Shown piece by piece: positions 25,988-35,914 of a stretch of 64,000 bases of DNA. The position numbers were made by a program, and so were the translations under genes. Within the stretch, counting starts at the first letter, position 1; the number at the start of each line of letters is the position of its first letter. The stretch spans positions 1-64,000 of the forward strand of contig CAMWXP010000003.1 in the NCBI GenBank assembly GCA_947178255.1. The letters are read 5' to 3'. Under the pieces are notes generated by a model. The model was not told where the DNA came from, searched no databases, and worked only from the letters and a program-made list of their open reading frames with translations. Origin of the DNA: an uncultured Clostridia bacterium (GTDB lineage Bacteria; Bacillota; Clostridia; Christensenellales; Pumilibacteraceae).

Positions 25988-28741
25988 TTAATACACCGTT
26001 GTCGGCCTGCCGTCGGCGCCATAGTGCCAGCAGTTTACGCCTTCGATTTCCGTTTCCGAATAGAAGTATTTTGTTGCATTTATAATAGCGGTATTACCGT
26101 TTTCTATTTCAATTGCATTCCATTGCTGCTCGCTGCCGCAATAATAAACGTTTACGGTGTCGGGGCAGTTTAGAAACACGCTGTAACCTATATGTTCGAT
26201 CGACTGCGGAATTACTATCGCGTTAAGCGCATGGCAATTATAAAAAATTTGAGTGTTCGATTTATTAAACGCTGCCGGCAGTTTGGCGTAAGCGAGTGCC
26301 GTACAACCGTAAAATGCGCCCCAGCCTACCGTCGTTACGCTGTCGGGCAACACTGCTTCTTGCAGCTTTTCGCAATCGTAAAACGCACTGCCGTTTATAA
26401 TTAAAAGCCCGTCGTTAAAGTTAACGGAAGTAAGCTCCTTGCAATCGAAAAACGCCGCGCTGCCCACGTATCTCATGTCGTCGTTAAACGTGACCGACCG
26501 TATGCAATTATAATAAAAAAACGCATACTCCGCTATGCCCACCGTGCCCGATTGAAATTGCAAATCGAGCTTTTCCTGACTCATTTGATCGAAGTCGCCC
26601 AACGCAATCGCCCATTTATCCACGTACACGATATGATTGACCGTGCGCATTATCCCGCTGCAACCGTTGAATGCGTAGCGCTCCACTTGCGTAACGGTAT
26701 CGGGAATTTTAAACACTTGGTTCCCCATCATCTCGTTTGCGCAAAACACGTAGTTGCCTATCGTCGTAACGCTGCCGTCCGTCGGAATGACCGACGTCTT
26801 GCAACCGAGTATAAACTTTTTGTCCGCGGTGTTAATTACGCAGTTGCCCGCCGACGAAAGCCACGGGTTTGCACTGTCCACTATCAGCTTCGTAACGTTG
26901 TCGCTTGCATACAAAACGTTTTCCTTGACGTCCTTAACGCCCGCCGAAAACTTGACGCTGTTTAATTTGCGGTTGTGCGACAATGCGTACTTGAATATCT
27001 TGTAGCTGCCGCCGTTGTAGTTATCGGGCAAAACGATATCCGCACTACCACCCGAATAGTCCAAAAGGAAGGGCGTTTGCGAGTACGGATACACTTCTTT
27101 ATCCCTATACATGCAGAACGAAAATCCGTCGTCCGTCGTATGTATAATACTCTCATCGTCCGCGTCTGTATGCACGGCGGCGTACGTATCGATGCTCGTA
27201 CCGTCAAGCGATACGCTCGACAGGTTGTATACCTCCACAAGCTTTTGGCATCCCATAAACGCACCCGAGCCGATTGACTGCACGCTAGACGGTATGGTAA
27301 TGCTTTGCAGCGACGCACAATTTTGGAAAGCGCTCATTCCTATCGATTGCACTCCGCTGCCGATGGTCACGTTTCTTAAAGCTGCGCATGATGAAAACGT
27401 CAAAGCCGGTATTTCTTTTATGCCGTTGCCTATCGTAACGGTGCGAATATCACGGCTGCTACTTAACGTCGAACCTATATTCTGCACTTCGTCGCCAAAC
27501 GTAAATTCCGTAATTGCCGTGCAACCGTCAAACACCGAATTCCTTATTGATTTGCAATGCAATTCGACGCTTGCCAACTGCGTGCAATCTTTAAACGCGT
27601 ATGCACCTAACAATATGCAAGTAGCCGGTACCGTTATCTTTTTCAGCGCAGCGCAGTTCTGAAAAGCGTAATTGTCAATAGTGACAACGACGGGAATTTT
27701 GACGTCGGTAAGCGCCGTGCAACCCGCGAAAGCATAACCGCCGATATTTTTGACAGTGGCGAGCATTTGAAAATCGGTCAGCGCAGTACAGCCTTGAAAC
27801 GCACGACTCCCCACCTTGGTGAGCGTATCGGTCAGTCGTATTCGTTCGAGCGACGAACAACCGTCAAATGTATAATCTTCTATACTCGTCAAGCCCGACG
27901 GTAGGGTTACGCTTTTCAGCTTTTTGCAGTTTTGGAATGCGTTTTGCCCTATCTCGGTTACGCTGTCCGATATGACAATCGAGGTAAGGTTGTCGCACCC
28001 CGCAAAAGCCCCCGGGCTTATGCTTGTAACAATGTCGGGCACGGTGAGCGCGCCCGAAACGGTTTTGTCCACAATGCCGTCTATTCTGTAACCGTCGTCC
28101 GTTTTGGTATACCTAAACGGCGCAAGCACTTTTCGAATATCCTTTTTGAGATCCCAATGGGCATAAAGCTCAACGCCGAAATATCCGATTGTCGGCTCCG
28201 AAAAATCCCATCTATCTCCCCATTTGTTTGCCCAGTACGCCAACTCCATTGATTCGTCGGGCGGAGTAACCTTTGGCGCGGTCAGCTTGTCGCCGTACGC
28301 AATGGTGAATGTGTACGTGTCGGTGCCGTCCTCAAAGGTGCCGCCATCGGCATAAAACGTGACCGTACATTCTTTTACCCACACGGCGTAGATAGTCATA
28401 TCGTCGGTTATCTTTTCGACGTCGAACTGCCACATAGGGTCGTACTCGTAGCCGGTTGTGTTCCAGCCCCAAAATACGTAGCCTTCCGCATACGGGATTT
28501 CGCTCGGGCGCTTGACAAGCGTACCCTTCTCTACCTCCACCCTGTACGAGGTATAGTCGTTTATCCTACCGCCGTTCATGTCGAACGTGACGATACATGA
28601 GTATTTGTTGGCAATATCGCCGTTGCCGTCGCCGTCGTCTTTATCGGAACTGCCGCACGAAAAAACCGTGGCGATTATAGCCGCAATAACGGCGGCAACC
28701 CAGACCACAAGTATAATAAGTTTTTTGCGTGTAAGCGTCAT
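25988..28741 (-). CDS. BspA-like leucine-rich repeat surface protein 2
   Basis: A 917-residue paralogue of protein 1 with the same order: N-terminal hydrophobic segment ending VFSCGSS, acidic Gly linker, two InlB-type repeats (VTFDMNGGRI, GYVFWGWNTTG, VTFYADGGTF), then LRR_5 repeats. The first about 170 residues and the last about 30 (SETEIEGVNCWHYGADGRPTTVY) are nearly identical to those of protein 1, while the LRR part diverges, which suggests duplication followed by change of the binding surface. The ATG at 28741 has AAGGG eight bases upstream; two codons before it a TTG is possible but less likely. Confidence 0.9.
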   Translation of the reverse strand: MTLTRKKLIILVVWVAAVIAAIIATVFSCGSSDKDDGDGNGDIANKYSCIVTFDMNGGRINDYTSYRVEVEKGTLVKRPSEIPYAEGYVFWGWNTTGYEYDPMWQFDVEKITDDMTIYAVWVKECTVTFYADGGTFEDGTDTYTFTIAYGDKLTAPKVTPPDESMELAYWANKWGDRWDFSEPTIGYFGVELYAHWDLKKDIRKVLAPFRYTKTDDGYRIDGIVDKTVSGALTVPDIVTSISPGAFAGCDNLTSIVISDSVTEIGQNAFQNCKKLKSVTLPSGLTSIEDYTFDGCSSLERIRLTDTLTKVGSRAFQGCTALTDFQMLATVKNIGGYAFAGCTALTDVKIPVVVTIDNYAFQNCAALKKITVPATCILLGAYAFKDCTQLASVELHCKSIRNSVFDGCTAITEFTFGDEVQNIGSTLSSSRDIRTVTIGNGIKEIPALTFSSCAALRNVTIGSGVQSIGMSAFQNCASLQSITIPSSVQSIGSGAFMGCQKLVEVYNLSSVSLDGTSIDTYAAVHTDADDESIIHTTDDGFSFCMYRDKEVYPYSQTPFLLDYSGGSADIVLPDNYNGGSYKIFKYALSHNRKLNSVKFSAGVKDVKENVLYASDNVTKLIVDSANPWLSSAGNCVINTADKKFILGCKTSVIPTDGSVTTIGNYVFCANEMMGNQVFKIPDTVTQVERYAFNGCSGIMRTVNHIVYVDKWAIALGDFDQMSQEKLDLQFQSGTVGIAEYAFFYYNCIRSVTFNDDMRYVGSAAFFDCKELTSVNFNDGLLIINGSAFYDCEKLQEAVLPDSVTTVGWGAFYGCTALAYAKLPAAFNKSNTQIFYNCHALNAIVIPQSIEHIGYSVFLNCPDTVNVYYCGSEQQWNAIEIENGNTAIINATKYFYSETEIEGVNCWHYGADGRPTTVY

Positions 28742-28773
28742 GAACAAAACCCTTTTTCAGCGTTCTTAATAAA

Positions 28774-28803
28774 ATTATACGCCCGCCCACGCACCGCTGT
28801 CAA
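28774..28803 (-). promoter_or_regulatory. Promoter of LRR gene 2
   Basis: TTGACA (28798-28803), 18 nt, TATAAT (28774-28779). Sequence around it (AAGAACGC, AATTCTAAT) matches the region before LRR gene 1, so the promoter was duplicated with the gene. Confidence 0.8.
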
Positions 28804-28878
28804 TAGCGTAAAAGCCCTTTACGGCAATTCTAATGATATTCTAATGTTGTTATAATGATTGATATGACAAGATCACTA

Positions 28879-29017
28879 TGCGGCGGTTCGCCTAGACCCC
28901 TCCGCGTTGGTCGGGGTGATGGGAGTAAGCAAATCTATTCAAAAAAGTCAAATCCAAATCCCATCATTTCGACCGAAGCGCGTTAGCGCGAAGCGGAGAA
29001 ATCCAGGCGTAGCCGCA
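28879..29017. repeat. MITE-like element, family B copy 4
   Basis: Begins TGCGGCGGTTCGCCTAGA and ends AGGCGTAGCCGCA. The interior blocks are swapped relative to copies 1-3 (CGGGGTGATGGG first, CATCATTTCGACCG later), so this copy is in the opposite orientation. Confidence 0.8.
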
Positions 29018-29053
29018 CAATATTTAAATCTAATCCTTATTTCTTATCTAACA

Positions 29054-29079
29054 AAAAATCCACCGAACGGCGGATTTTT
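29054..29079 (-). terminator. Terminator after the duplicated topoisomerase gene end
   Basis: AAAAATCCACCG and GGCGGATTTTT, one mismatch. Only the right arm is repeated at 31334-31343 after the intact gene, so the complete hairpin belongs to the original locus. Confidence 0.75.
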
Positions 29080-29085
29080 GTATTT

Positions 29086-29169
29086 TTAAATTCCGTTATA
29101 TGTCAGCTTGTCGTTGTAGGCATAGCCCGCTACGACAGTATGTCTGCCGCGCAGCATCGGCTTTCCTTT
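29086..29169 (-). pseudogene. Duplicated 3' end of the topoisomerase subunit A gene
   Basis: 28 codons here read [20 protein letters not shown] and on to KLTYNGI and stop, matching the end of the intact gene at 31350. The DNA is identical over 40 bp around the stop (29070-29109 against 31334-31373) and over a further 26 bp; further upstream it differs mostly at synonymous sites. It lies two bases downstream of the third LRR gene. No upstream remainder of the gene is present. Confidence 0.88.
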
Positions 29170-29170
29170 G

Positions 29171-31120
29171 TTATTCAACAGGCTTCCAAACTGCGTATAA
29201 GAGTAAACCGTTAGGTGGCTTTTTATACTGCGCTAACGGACTCGATGATAATATCGGGTTAGGCAATGTTACATAGCGAGAACCGCTATGCAAGATATTT
29301 TCGTACTCGACGTCTGTACTGCCCTCTTCGGTAGTCCAGCCCTCAAACGTGTAACCCTTGCGGGTGGGCAAATACGCAAAAGAACACGAGACAGTATCTT
29401 GAGCGTTGTAATCTACCGAGTACACATACGGTAAACCGTCATCGTACCGTATATCGCATCCCGAAATAACGCTTGCGTTTGAAGCGAAGCTATCATATAC
29501 ATTTTTACGATACCAGTCCAACGGTATCTCTTTGAACGGCATGTATACGGTCGTTTCGGAAAAGGCATAAATTTCTATTTTTGTAACGTTAGCCGGAATA
29601 GTAACAGATCTAAGCGCGCCGCAACCCTTGAATGCATCTGTACCGATTTTTTCCAGCGTAGACGGTAAAAAAACGCTGTCTATATTATCGTTGCCCATAA
29701 AAGCGTCCGCTTGTATTGTATGCACGCCTTCCGGTATTACCACACTATGCTTGACATCGCTTATTAAATCGGGGGCCATCGTTATAAAGAAATCTTTATT
29801 GCCAACGGCAAACGCTCCCTTGCCTATTACCTCTATATAATCCGGTATAACGTAATTGCTGCCGGCGCGAACCAATACATTACCCGATTTTTTTATAAGA
29901 CATCCGCCGTCGCTTTTGTATACCTCGTTGTCTTCCGCTACGGTAAAGTTTAAATTAACGCAACCTTCAAACGAAGACGAGTAAATATATTCTATCGAAG
30001 CAGGTATATAAATTTCCGTTAACGCTGTACAATAACCGAATGCAGGTCTGCTTTCATAGCTATTAATCGCTTTAATTCCCTCCTCCAACGTTATACTTTT
30101 AAGCGCCTTACAGTTGCCAAAAGCATCGGCCTTTATAATTTCCACATTGCCGGGGATTGTTATTTCAGTCAAAGACAAACAGCGATAAAAAGCATGTTCA
30201 CCGATAGACTTGACGTAATCGGGTATTACGCTTACGCCACAGCCCTCAACAAGCTCGTTATTATCTATTTTTATTATGCAGTTGCCGTCGCTTTTGTAAA
30301 CGGCGTTACCTTCGTCCACGGTTATCGATTTTAAGTTATCGCAACTCTCAAATACGGATATCCCTATTTTTTTAACCGAATCCGGAATAACAACGGATTC
30401 CAAGGACGTGCAGCAAATAAATGCAATATTACATATTTCTTTAATGCTATTGGGAATTGTTATTTCCGTCAAGCTCGAGCACTCGTAAAATACTCCGTTA
30501 TTCAATCTTTCCAAAGATTGGGAAAGTCGGACCTGCTTTAGGTTTTTGCACCTATAAAATGCCTCGCTCCCTATGGTAGTAATACTGTTAGGGATAATAA
30601 TGCTTGTCATAAGATTACATTCACTAAAAGCCCTTTGCCTTATAGAAGTAACGGGCTTGCCGTCATACGTCGGCAAAATAGTTACCTTGCCTCGAACTTT
30701 GGTTTTGTCCGCGCTTACAATTTCGATTTCCGTTCCGTTATTTATTAAAGCAGTCTTAAGCCCGTCGGGGATGAACGTCTCATAACCTACCGCGTCCGAC
30801 CATGTAGAATCGTTTTGCGTATTTTTATCTCCGTACGCCTTTACCCGCAACGAATACTCGCTCGGCAATGACGTAAGCATAAATATATCTATACTGTTGG
30901 TTTCCGTCTTGTACTCTTTGCCGCTTATATCCACCACATAACCTCGGGCGTTTTCCACCTTGTCCCACTGTAATACTTCGTCCACTATTCGCAGGTTTGC
31001 GGGCGCGGCCAAATCCTCGCGTTGGACGTCACTTCCGCACGCGAGACACAGCACACAAAGCGCCGTTGCTATCAAAGCAAGTGGCAATATAAGGAGATGC
31101 TTCTTTATAAATACTTTCAT
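29171..31120 (-). CDS. BspA-like leucine-rich repeat lipoprotein 3
   Basis: The 649-residue protein has a signal peptide with lipobox VLCLAC, a fibronectin-III-like segment (about 38-115: LRIVDEVLQWDKVENARGYVV), LRR_5 repeats (about 145-560) and a C-terminal InlB-type repeat (GYTFEGWTTEEG). It is more AT-rich than proteins 1 and 2 and not a close paralogue. A weak AAAAGGA ribosome site precedes the ATG by about 13 bases. It is enclosed by two copies of the topoisomerase gene's 3' end, so it was probably inserted there. Role: surface binding or adhesion, by family. Confidence 0.88.
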   Translation of the reverse strand: MKVFIKKHLLILPLALIATALCVLCLACGSDVQREDLAAPANLRIVDEVLQWDKVENARGYVVDISGKEYKTETNSIDIFMLTSLPSEYSLRVKAYGDKNTQNDSTWSDAVGYETFIPDGLKTALINNGTEIEIVSADKTKVRGKVTILPTYDGKPVTSIRQRAFSECNLMTSIIIPNSITTIGSEAFYRCKNLKQVRLSQSLERLNNGVFYECSSLTEITIPNSIKEICNIAFICCTSLESVVIPDSVKKIGISVFESCDNLKSITVDEGNAVYKSDGNCIIKIDNNELVEGCGVSVIPDYVKSIGEHAFYRCLSLTEITIPGNVEIIKADAFGNCKALKSITLEEGIKAINSYESRPAFGYCTALTEIYIPASIEYIYSSSFEGCVNLNFTVAEDNEVYKSDGGCLIKKSGNVLVRAGSNYVIPDYIEVIGKGAFAVGNKDFFITMAPDLISDVKHSVVIPEGVHTIQADAFMGNDNIDSVFLPSTLEKIGTDAFKGCGALRSVTIPANVTKIEIYAFSETTVYMPFKEIPLDWYRKNVYDSFASNASVISGCDIRYDDGLPYVYSVDYNAQDTVSCSFAYLPTRKGYTFEGWTTEEGSTDVEYENILHSGSRYVTLPNPILSSSPLAQYKKPPNGLLLYAVWKPVE

Positions 31121-31221
31121 ATTACAATATATGTCCTTTTAATAGATATTGAAATTGTCAAACATATTTATTCCCTTTTTTCGATAATCGCAAAAAGTTA
31201 CAAAAAGGAACAAAAAACAAT

Positions 31222-31255
31222 AAAAAGGCGCTGCAAAACACTTTGCGACGCCTTT
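31222..31255 (-). terminator. Terminator downstream of parC
   Basis: AAAGGCGTCGCAAA and TTTTGCAGCGCCTTTTT (minus strand) form a strong hairpin with a T tract, about 95 bases past the parC stop. The rest of the 31121-31349 gap is AT-rich and shows no gene. Confidence 0.8.
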
Positions 31256-31333
31256 GTCATTTGCGGTATTTTATCATATTATCTTTGATATGTCAACACT
31301 TTTTAATAAAATACTACAATTCTTTTGGTTAAA

Positions 31334-31400
31334 GCGGATTTTTGTATTTTTAAATTCCGTTATATGTCAGCTTATCGTTGTAGGCATAGCCCGCTACGAC
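31334..31400. repeat. Direct repeat at the intact parC 3' end
   Basis: Partner of 29070-29136: 40 identical bases, one mismatch, 26 identical bases. Together they flank LRR gene 3. Confidence 0.85.
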
Positions 31401-33812
31401 GGTGTGGCGGCCTCTAAGCATCGGCTTGCCTGCGTGGGTGCGGTTTTCTATGGAGAAGTTTTCCGTCGAGTACGCGGTTAGGTATTCGTCGTCCACGTTG
31501 AACACTACCTTGTACGGCACGGTTACGCACGCCGCAAACGCGATGTAGCTGCCGTTGTCCGCTTTGCCCTTGCCGAAGTCTATTATCTTGATACCCTTGC
31601 GGTACCTGCCCATAACGTCTATCTGGCTGACAAGCAAGCGCTTGGTATAACCGCGGTCGGTGCACAGCGCTACCTCGCCGTCGCCGTTGACCTGTCTAAT
31701 GAGTATGCACTCGTCGTCGTCCGCGAGCATCATGCACCGTACGCCTATCGCTATGCGGTTTTGGCTGGGTATATCCGACATATCCGCGTTAAGGCACATG
31801 CCGCCCTTAGTGACTATCATAAGCGAGCAGCCGTCCTGTTCGTCCTCTATGCCGATAAGCGTGTCGCCGTCGCGCAGCTTGGTCGCTTGGAACGCCGACT
31901 TGACAACGCCGTACTCGCTCCACGGCGACTTCTTTACGAGTCCGCCCTTGGAATAGAACAGCAGGTTGCCCTTAGGCAGTTTTTCCTCGACTACGCGCAT
32001 ATACAGCGGGTACTCGCCCTCCACAGCTTCGGCGACAATCTTTTTGAGCTCGACGCCCTTTTCGCGCCACTTGCCGTCGGGAATTGCTTCCACGTCGATC
32101 TTGTAGCAGTTGCCGAGGTTGGTAAAGCAGAACACTCTGTCCGTCGACTTTGCGCGCACCAAGCAGTTGCAAATTTCGTTGAGCGTGGAATTGTCGGTAA
32201 AGTCCTTTGTCGCCATCGTAAAGTTTTTGACAAGCATGCGCTTGATTTGACGATTGGCGTTGGCGGCAATCACGTACTCGAACGTCGGCTTTTCGTCGTC
32301 GCTCGGTATTACGTAATGCTCGAGGTCGGGCACAATCTGCGATTTGCGGTTTTCCTTGTACTGCTTGCGAATGGTGAGCAGCTCGCTCTTGACAAGCTCC
32401 ATTTGCAGCTTTTTGGAGCCGATAATCGCCTCCAACCGCGTAATTTCGCTCTTGACGTCGGCAAGCTCTTTTTCCAGCTTGAATATTTCAAGACTGGTAA
32501 GCCTAGCAAGGCGCATATCCAGTATGGCTTGCGCTTGTATTTCGGACAGCTCGAAGCGCTTGCGTAACGCCTCTTTTGCGGCGGTCGTGTTTGCGCTCGA
32601 TTTGATGATTTTTATAACTTCGTCAATGTTCCTTACGGCTATGACCAAGCCTTCCAAAATATGCTCGCGCTTTTTGGCGGCGTCAAGCTCGTAACGCGTT
32701 CTGCGCAGCACGACCTCGCGCTGGTAGTTTACGTAGTACGCTATTATGTCCAAAAGGCCCATGAGCTGCGGCTTGCCGTCCGCAATGGCGACCATGTTGA
32801 ACGAGAAGTTGATTGCAAGGTTTGTGTACTTGAACAGCGCGTTGATTATGTCCTTGGGGTTACTGTCACGCTTGAGCTTGATAACGGCGCGCATACCCAC
32901 GCGGTCGGATTCGTCCACAACGTCGGTTATGTTCGACAGCACGCCCTTTTTGTCCTCGCGCACCTTTATAATGGTTTCCAGCAGCTGCGCCTTGTTTACG
33001 CCGTACGGGATTTCGTCTATTACTATTATCTTTTTGTCGTTGTCGTTTTCGATATGAAGCTTGGCGCGTATCGCCACCTTGCCCTTGCCCGTTTCGTACG
33101 CCTGCGCAAGCTCGGTGGGTATGATAACGCCGCCCGTCGGGAAGTCGGGACCTTTGATTATCTTCATCATATCTTTGAGCGTTATGCGCGAATTGTCTAT
33201 ATACGCGATAACGCCGTCAATCGCTTCCATAAGGTTGTGCGGCGGAATGTTGGTGGCTAATCCTACCGCTATACCCGTAGCGCCGTTGACCAAAAGATTG
33301 GGGAACCGCCCGGGCAGAATGTCCGGCTCCATTATGGTGTCGTCGAAGTTCCAGCTCCACTTGACGGTGTTTTTGTCTATGTCGCGAAGTAGCTCCAACG
33401 CAAGCGGAGTCAGCCTAGCCTCGGTATAACGCATAGCCGCCGCGCCGTCGCCGTCCACCGAACCGAAGTTGCCGTGTCCGTCCACGAGCGTCGCGCCCAT
33501 GTTAAAGGGCTGCGCCATACGCACCATTGCTTGATATATGGACGAGTCGCCGTGCGGGTGCAGCTTACCCAAGCAGTCGCCGACGATACGCGCGCTCTTG
33601 CGGTACGGCTTGTCGGGCGTAATGCCGAGCTGCTGCATTGTGTACAGTATACGGCGCTGAACGGGTTTAAGTCCGTCCTCTACGCGCGGCAGTGCACGAT
33701 CCAAAATAACCGATTCCGAGTACGGAATCATGGAGTCGCGCATAACGTCTTCCATCGTTTGTATTACAAGTTTGCCAATGGGCTTGTTTTCTTGTTCGTT
33801 ATCTTGTGCCAT
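31350..33812 (-). CDS. parC: DNA topoisomerase IV subunit A (ParC-type; GyrA-like)
   Basis: The 820-residue protein is the DNA-cleaving subunit of a type IIA topoisomerase. The active-site Tyr lies in [11 protein letters not shown]; the quinolone region reads [15 protein letters not shown]. It has the coiled coil and a C-terminal beta-pinwheel. I prefer ParC over GyrA because no GyrA box (QRRGGKG type) is seen in the pinwheel and the pair is not beside dnaA or recF. The residue four after the quinolone-region Ser is Gln in place of the usual Asp or Glu. parE lies upstream, 77 bp away, so the two form an operon. AGGA precedes the ATG by nine bases. Confidence 0.85.
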   Translation of the reverse strand: MAQDNEQENKPIGKLVIQTMEDVMRDSMIPYSESVILDRALPRVEDGLKPVQRRILYTMQQLGITPDKPYRKSARIVGDCLGKLHPHGDSSIYQAMVRMAQPFNMGATLVDGHGNFGSVDGDGAAAMRYTEARLTPLALELLRDIDKNTVKWSWNFDDTIMEPDILPGRFPNLLVNGATGIAVGLATNIPPHNLMEAIDGVIAYIDNSRITLKDMMKIIKGPDFPTGGVIIPTELAQAYETGKGKVAIRAKLHIENDNDKKIIVIDEIPYGVNKAQLLETIIKVREDKKGVLSNITDVVDESDRVGMRAVIKLKRDSNPKDIINALFKYTNLAINFSFNMVAIADGKPQLMGLLDIIAYYVNYQREVVLRRTRYELDAAKKREHILEGLVIAVRNIDEVIKIIKSSANTTAAKEALRKRFELSEIQAQAILDMRLARLTSLEIFKLEKELADVKSEITRLEAIIGSKKLQMELVKSELLTIRKQYKENRKSQIVPDLEHYVIPSDDEKPTFEYVIAANANRQIKRMLVKNFTMATKDFTDNSTLNEICNCLVRAKSTDRVFCFTNLGNCYKIDVEAIPDGKWREKGVELKKIVAEAVEGEYPLYMRVVEEKLPKGNLLFYSKGGLVKKSPWSEYGVVKSAFQATKLRDGDTLIGIEDEQDGCSLMIVTKGGMCLNADMSDIPSQNRIAIGVRCMMLADDDECILIRQVNGDGEVALCTDRGYTKRLLVSQIDVMGRYRKGIKIIDFGKGKADNGSYIAFAACVTVPYKVVFNVDDEYLTAYSTENFSIENRTHAGKPMLRGRHTVVAGYAYNDKLTYNGI

Positions 33813-33835
33813 AAGGTGTTCCTAAAATAAGAAAT

Positions 33836-33885
33836 AAGGTTGAGATTCTTAGCGGCGCGCTTCGCGCTTGCTCTGAATGACAAAA
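33836..33885. repeat. Half copy of repeat family C
   Basis: AAGGTTGAGATTCTTAGCGG to CTCTGAATGACAAAA, the left half only, inside the parE-parC spacer and ending five bases before the parE stop codon. Confidence 0.75.
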
Positions 33886-33889
33886 TATT

Positions 33890-35836
33890 TTATTTGTTGA
33901 ATGAGTCTACTTTGTTGAAGTCTGCGTGTTCGATAATGTACTCGCGACGAAGCTCTACCGCGTCGCCCATAAGCACCGAAACAAGCTTTTCGGCCTCGGC
34001 GGCGTCCTCGATAGTAACCTGCATAAGCGCGCGGTTTTTGGGATCCATAGTCGTTTCCCAAAGCTGATCGGCGTTCATTTCGCCCAAGCCTTTGTAACGC
34101 TGGACTTGCGCGTTTTTGCCCATTCTCGCCTTGGCGGCTGCAAGCGCCGCGTCGTCGTAGGCGTATTCCACTTGGTTGCCCTTTTCTATCTTGTACAGCG
34201 GCGGCAAGCCGATATACACGTGTCCTTCGTTGATAAGCTCCTTCATATAGCGGAAAAAGAAGGTCAAAAGTATTGCGCGAATATGATATCCGTCGACGTC
34301 CGCGTCGGACAGGATTATTACCTTGTGGTAGTTGAGGTTGTCGGGGTTGTAGTCCTCGCCGATGCCCGACCCGAGCGCCGATATAAGCGTACGAATTTCC
34401 TCGTTGGCAAGCACTTGGTCAATGCGCTTTTTCTCGGCGTTGAGCGGCTTGCCCCTGAGCGGCAAAATCGCTTGGTACGACCGTGCGCGCGCCTGCTTAC
34501 ACGTTCCGCCTGCGCTGTCGCCCTCGACTATAAACAACTCGTTGTTCTCCGGCTTTCTGCCTGTGCAGGGCGTGAGCTTACCTACAAGGTTGAAGTTGTC
34601 TATTGCGTTCTTTGCTCGCGTAATTTCCTTTTCCTTGCGCGCCGCTTCGCGCACCTTGGCGGCAAGCATACCCTTTTTGAGTATAGCCTCGCCCACCGCG
34701 CCGTTCTTGGGATCGGCAAAGTATTCGCCGAGCACCTGCGACACAATGCCCTCCAACGCGATACGCGCCGCGGGATTGCCGAGTTTGGTCTTGGTCTGAC
34801 CCTCGAACTGTACGTTGGTCATTTGCACCGAAAGTACGGCGGTAAGACCTTCGCGGTAATCGTCGCCGAGTAGGTTTGCATCTTTGTCTTTGAGCATGCC
34901 CACGCGCCGCGCAAAGTCGTTCATGACCTTGGTGTACGCCGCCTTAAAACCGGTTTCGTGCGTGCCGCCCTCGGTGGTGGGAATATTGTTTACGTACGAG
35001 AAAAGGTTTTCGGTATACGCGTCGGTGTGCTGGAAAGCAAGCGACATCGAAATGCCGTCCTTTTCGCCGCTGATGAGTATAGGCTCGTCGTACAGCGTGT
35101 TACGCGCCTCGTTGATGTACTTGACGAAGTCCACGATACCGCCGTCGTAGCAGTATTCCAGCGAACGGTAGCCCTCGCCCACACGCACGCGCTCGTCTAT
35201 AAGTTTTACCTTTAAGCCCTTGTTAAGAAATGCAAGCTCTTTGAGCCGACGCGCAATGGTATCAAACTGAAAGACAACCGTTTCGAATATGCGCTTGTCG
35301 GGCATGAACCGCACGTATGAGCCGTGCTTGTCCACCTTTTCGCCCGTGTCTATAAGGCTGTACTTGGGCACGCCGCCCTTGACCTCGCCGTTGACTTCCC
35401 TGGACTCGAACTCCATGCGGTAGGTCGTGCCGTTTTTGAATACTTCTACTTTGAGCCATTCGGACAGCGCGTTAGTGACCGACGCGCCGACGCCGTGCAG
35501 ACCGCCCGAGTGCGCATAGTTGCTGCTGTCGAACTTGCCGCCCGCGTGAAGCTGCGTAAATACTACCTCTACGCCCGATACGCCCAGTTTGGGGTGAATG
35601 TCAACGGGTATGCCTCGTCCGTCATCGCCTACCGACGCACTGCCGTCGGCGTGAATGGTCACTTCTATGCCCGTGGCAAAGCCGTTGGACACCTCGTCGA
35701 TGGAGTTGTCCACAATTTCCCACAAGATATGGTGCAAACCTTTTATTCCCGTTGTTCCTATATACATACCGGGACGGAGCCGAACCGCATCCAATCCCTC
35801 CAAAACTCGTATATTACCTGCATTATAGTCAGACAT
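33890..35836 (-). CDS. parE: DNA topoisomerase IV subunit B (ParE-type; GyrB-like)
   Basis: The 648-residue ATPase subunit shows the GHKL set (EIVDNSIDEVSNG, DDGRGIPVDIH, QLHAGGKFDSS, SGGLHGVGASVTNALS), the transducer domain and the Toprim motifs (VEGDSAGG at about 430 and ILSDADVDG). It opens and closes around DNA in an ATP-driven way together with subunit A, mainly to decatenate chromosomes if it is ParE. The ATG has GGAGG six bases upstream. The ParE/GyrB choice follows the neighbour and the missing GyrA box. Confidence 0.88.
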   Translation of the reverse strand: MSDYNAGNIRVLEGLDAVRLRPGMYIGTTGIKGLHHILWEIVDNSIDEVSNGFATGIEVTIHADGSASVGDDGRGIPVDIHPKLGVSGVEVVFTQLHAGGKFDSSNYAHSGGLHGVGASVTNALSEWLKVEVFKNGTTYRMEFESREVNGEVKGGVPKYSLIDTGEKVDKHGSYVRFMPDKRIFETVVFQFDTIARRLKELAFLNKGLKVKLIDERVRVGEGYRSLEYCYDGGIVDFVKYINEARNTLYDEPILISGEKDGISMSLAFQHTDAYTENLFSYVNNIPTTEGGTHETGFKAAYTKVMNDFARRVGMLKDKDANLLGDDYREGLTAVLSVQMTNVQFEGQTKTKLGNPAARIALEGIVSQVLGEYFADPKNGAVGEAILKKGMLAAKVREAARKEKEITRAKNAIDNFNLVGKLTPCTGRKPENNELFIVEGDSAGGTCKQARARSYQAILPLRGKPLNAEKKRIDQVLANEEIRTLISALGSGIGEDYNPDNLNYHKVIILSDADVDGYHIRAILLTFFFRYMKELINEGHVYIGLPPLYKIEKGNQVEYAYDDAALAAAKARMGKNAQVQRYKGLGEMNADQLWETTMDPKNRALMQVTIEDAAEAEKLVSVLMGDAVELRREYIIEHADFNKVDSFNK

Positions 35837-35914
35837 AGTAATCCTCCGTAATACGCTTACAGTTCATTGTAACATAATCGAAAAAATTTTGCAATCAAAT
35901 TAAATCAATTAAGA

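Noticed and set aside
31350-35836. Calling the pair DNA gyrase
   Set aside because: No GyrA box is visible, and dnaA, dnaN or recF are not nearby; topoisomerase IV fits better, though a tree is needed.
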